The notes under the pieces: model-generated
Told to the model about the DNA's origin: nothing
Seen by the model: the letters and a program-made list of their open reading frames with translations, nothing else
Database searches by the model: none
Origin: Rhopalosiphum padi
Taxonomy: Eukaryota > Arthropoda > Insecta > Hemiptera > Aphididae
Length of the DNA: 64,000 nt
Assembly: GCF_020882245.1 (NCBI RefSeq)
Contig: NW_026869996.1
Span: forward strand, 4,139,592-4,203,591
Direction: 5' to 3'
Shown here: positions 62,822 to 64,000 of the stretch, piece after piece
Layout of the letters: each line of letters opens with the position of its first letter
Position numbering within the stretch: the stretch's first letter is position 1
Made by a program: the position numbers and the translations under genes

Positions 62822-64000
62822 TATGGCGTTTTGTTAAGGAAAAATGCTAAATTTAATTTATTTGATGGATTTATAATGGTTTTTATGGGGGTTTTTTGAT
62901 GAATTAATGGTTTTTTTTATAAATTTTAAGGAAACTTCTAGTTTTTAATAATTTATAATGGGGGTTACTATGGAAAAATGTTAAATTTAATTTATTAGTT
63001 GGATTTAAATCGGTTATTATGGGGGATTGTTAAGGAATTATTGTTATTTTTAAGGATTTTTATTAAATTTTAAGGAAACTTCTAGTTTTTAATAATTTAT
63101 AATGGGGGTTAGTATGGAAAAATGTTAAATTTAATTTATTTGATTGATTTAAATTGGTTTTTATGGGGTTTTTTTGATGAATTAATGGTTTTTTTTATAA
63201 ATTTTAAGGAAACTTCTAGTTTTTAATAATTTATTATGGGGGTTTGTTAAGGAAAAATGTTAAATTTAATTTATTTGATGGATTTAAATTGGTTTTTATG
63301 GGGTTTTTTTGAAGAAATAATGGTTTTTTTAATAAATTTTAAGGAAATTTCTGGTTTTTAATAATTTATTATGGGGTTTTGTTAAGGAAAAATGTTAAAT
63401 TTAATTTATTTGATGGATTTAAATTGATTTTTATGGGGTTTTTTGATGAATTAATGGATTTTTGAATAAATTTTAAGGAAATTTATGGTTTTTAATAATT
63501 TATTATGGGGGTTTGTTAAGGAAAAATGTTAAATTTAATTTATTTGATGGATTTAAATTGGTTTTTATGGGGTTTTTTGATGAATTAATGGTATTTTTAA
63601 TAAATTTTAAGGAAATTTCTGGTTTTTAATAATTTAGTATGGCGTTTTGTTAAGGAAAAATGCTAAATTTAATTTATTTGATGGATTTATAATGGTTTTT
63701 ATGGGGTTTTTTGATGAATTAATGGTTTTTTTTATAAATTTTAAGGAAACTTCTAGTTTTTAATAATTTATAATGGGGGTTACTATGGAAAAATGTTAAA
63801 TTTAATTTATTAGTTGGATTTAAATCGGTTATTATGGGGGATTGTTAAGGAATTATTGTTATTTTTAAGGATTTTTATTAAATTTTAAGGAAACTTCTAG
63901 TTTTTAATAATTTATAATGGGGGTTAGTATGGAAAAATGTTAAATTTAATTTATTTGATTGATTTAAATTGGTTTTTATGGGGTTTTTTGATGAATTAAT
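62822..64000 (+). repeat. Short HOR segment (816 bp) and start of the next
   Basis: The distance between the TATGGCG markers at 62822 and 63638 is only 816 bp, about six monomers. Both markers are followed by the same private anchor change, ATGCTAAATTT in place of ATGTTAAATTT, also seen after the 50889 marker. The two are therefore related by a recent duplication, and the array continues beyond the window end. Confidence 0.75.

Larger units (their letters stand above)
46057..64000 (+). repeat. Right satellite block, same orientation as the left block
   Basis: The array has about 134-bp monomers with the G/T-rich strand on top, and the window ends inside a monomer. Markers typical of this block are TTTAGTATGGCGTTTTG, TTATGGAGGTTTG, GATTTATAATGG, GATGAAAAAATGG and, in many 144-bp monomers, TTTTTATTTAATTTTAAGG (left block: TTTTTATTAAATTTT). 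TTGTTGAGG and GACGAAAT variants tie it to the left block. The first 5-6 kb after the gap has more T-run length variation than the later part. No gene or mobile element is seen. Confidence 0.97.

Noticed and set aside
1..64000. CRISPR array (regular short repeats)
   Set aside because: The repetition is continuous. There are no unique spacers between conserved repeats, and no cas genes.
1..64000. Transposon, LTR or helitron with internal tandem repeats
   Set aside because: No terminal repeats, polymerase, integrase, transposase or helicase coding potential, target-site duplications or any unique sequence was seen in the three blocks.
1..64000. Mitochondrial A+T-rich region, rDNA spacer or replication origin
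   Set aside because: No rRNA, tRNA or organellar gene is present, and the array is far longer than such elements. Matches to short A+T-rich origin consensus would be meaningless at about 80 % A+T.

Overview
The whole window is one A+T-rich satellite DNA array. There is no gene, RNA gene or recognisable transposon in its 63,000 determined bases. The basic unit is a monomer of about 134 bp (roughly 470 copies). One monomer counted by hand (59721-59854) has 43 A, 65 T, 26 G and no C. Long arrays of this kind, with diverged monomers arranged in higher-order repeats (HORs) and 500-N scaffold gaps, point to centromeric, pericentromeric or other heterochromatic DNA from a draft eukaryotic chromosome assembly. 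I do not recognise the satellite family and cannot name the species.

Layout: (1) 1-6273, array with the G/T-rich strand on top. (2) 6274-6773, exactly 500 N. (3) 6774-45556, the same satellite in the opposite orientation (C/A-rich strand on top). (4) 45557-46056, exactly 500 N. (5) 46057-64000, array in the first orientation again. Both orientation changes fall exactly on the two gaps. If the middle piece is flipped, its two ends meet the flanking pieces in the same monomer phase with short overlaps. A scaffolding error is therefore at least as likely as a real inversion. Against simple adjacency, the middle piece carries sequence variants and a 114-bp monomer class not seen in either flank.

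Monomers fall into length classes of about 134 bp (common), 144 bp (all three blocks) and 114 bp (middle block only), and into two linked 3'-half families. They are ordered into HORs: a 14-monomer, 1,908-bp unit in the right block, a 3,790-bp-spaced duplication in the left block, and repeats spaced about 3.6, 5.7, 7.7, 5.8, 2.6 and 3.1 kb in successive parts of the middle block. Several junctions record how the array changes: a half-register crossover (58552-58768), a 69-bp half-monomer duplication (10995-11132) and a fresh single-monomer duplication (3955-4218).

The most unusual property is strand asymmetry. Stretches of up to 402 bases have no C on one strand, kept across about 63 kb. Nothing here acts as a protein-coding system; any function would be structural (chromatin, centromere, replication or satellite RNA), and that is inference.
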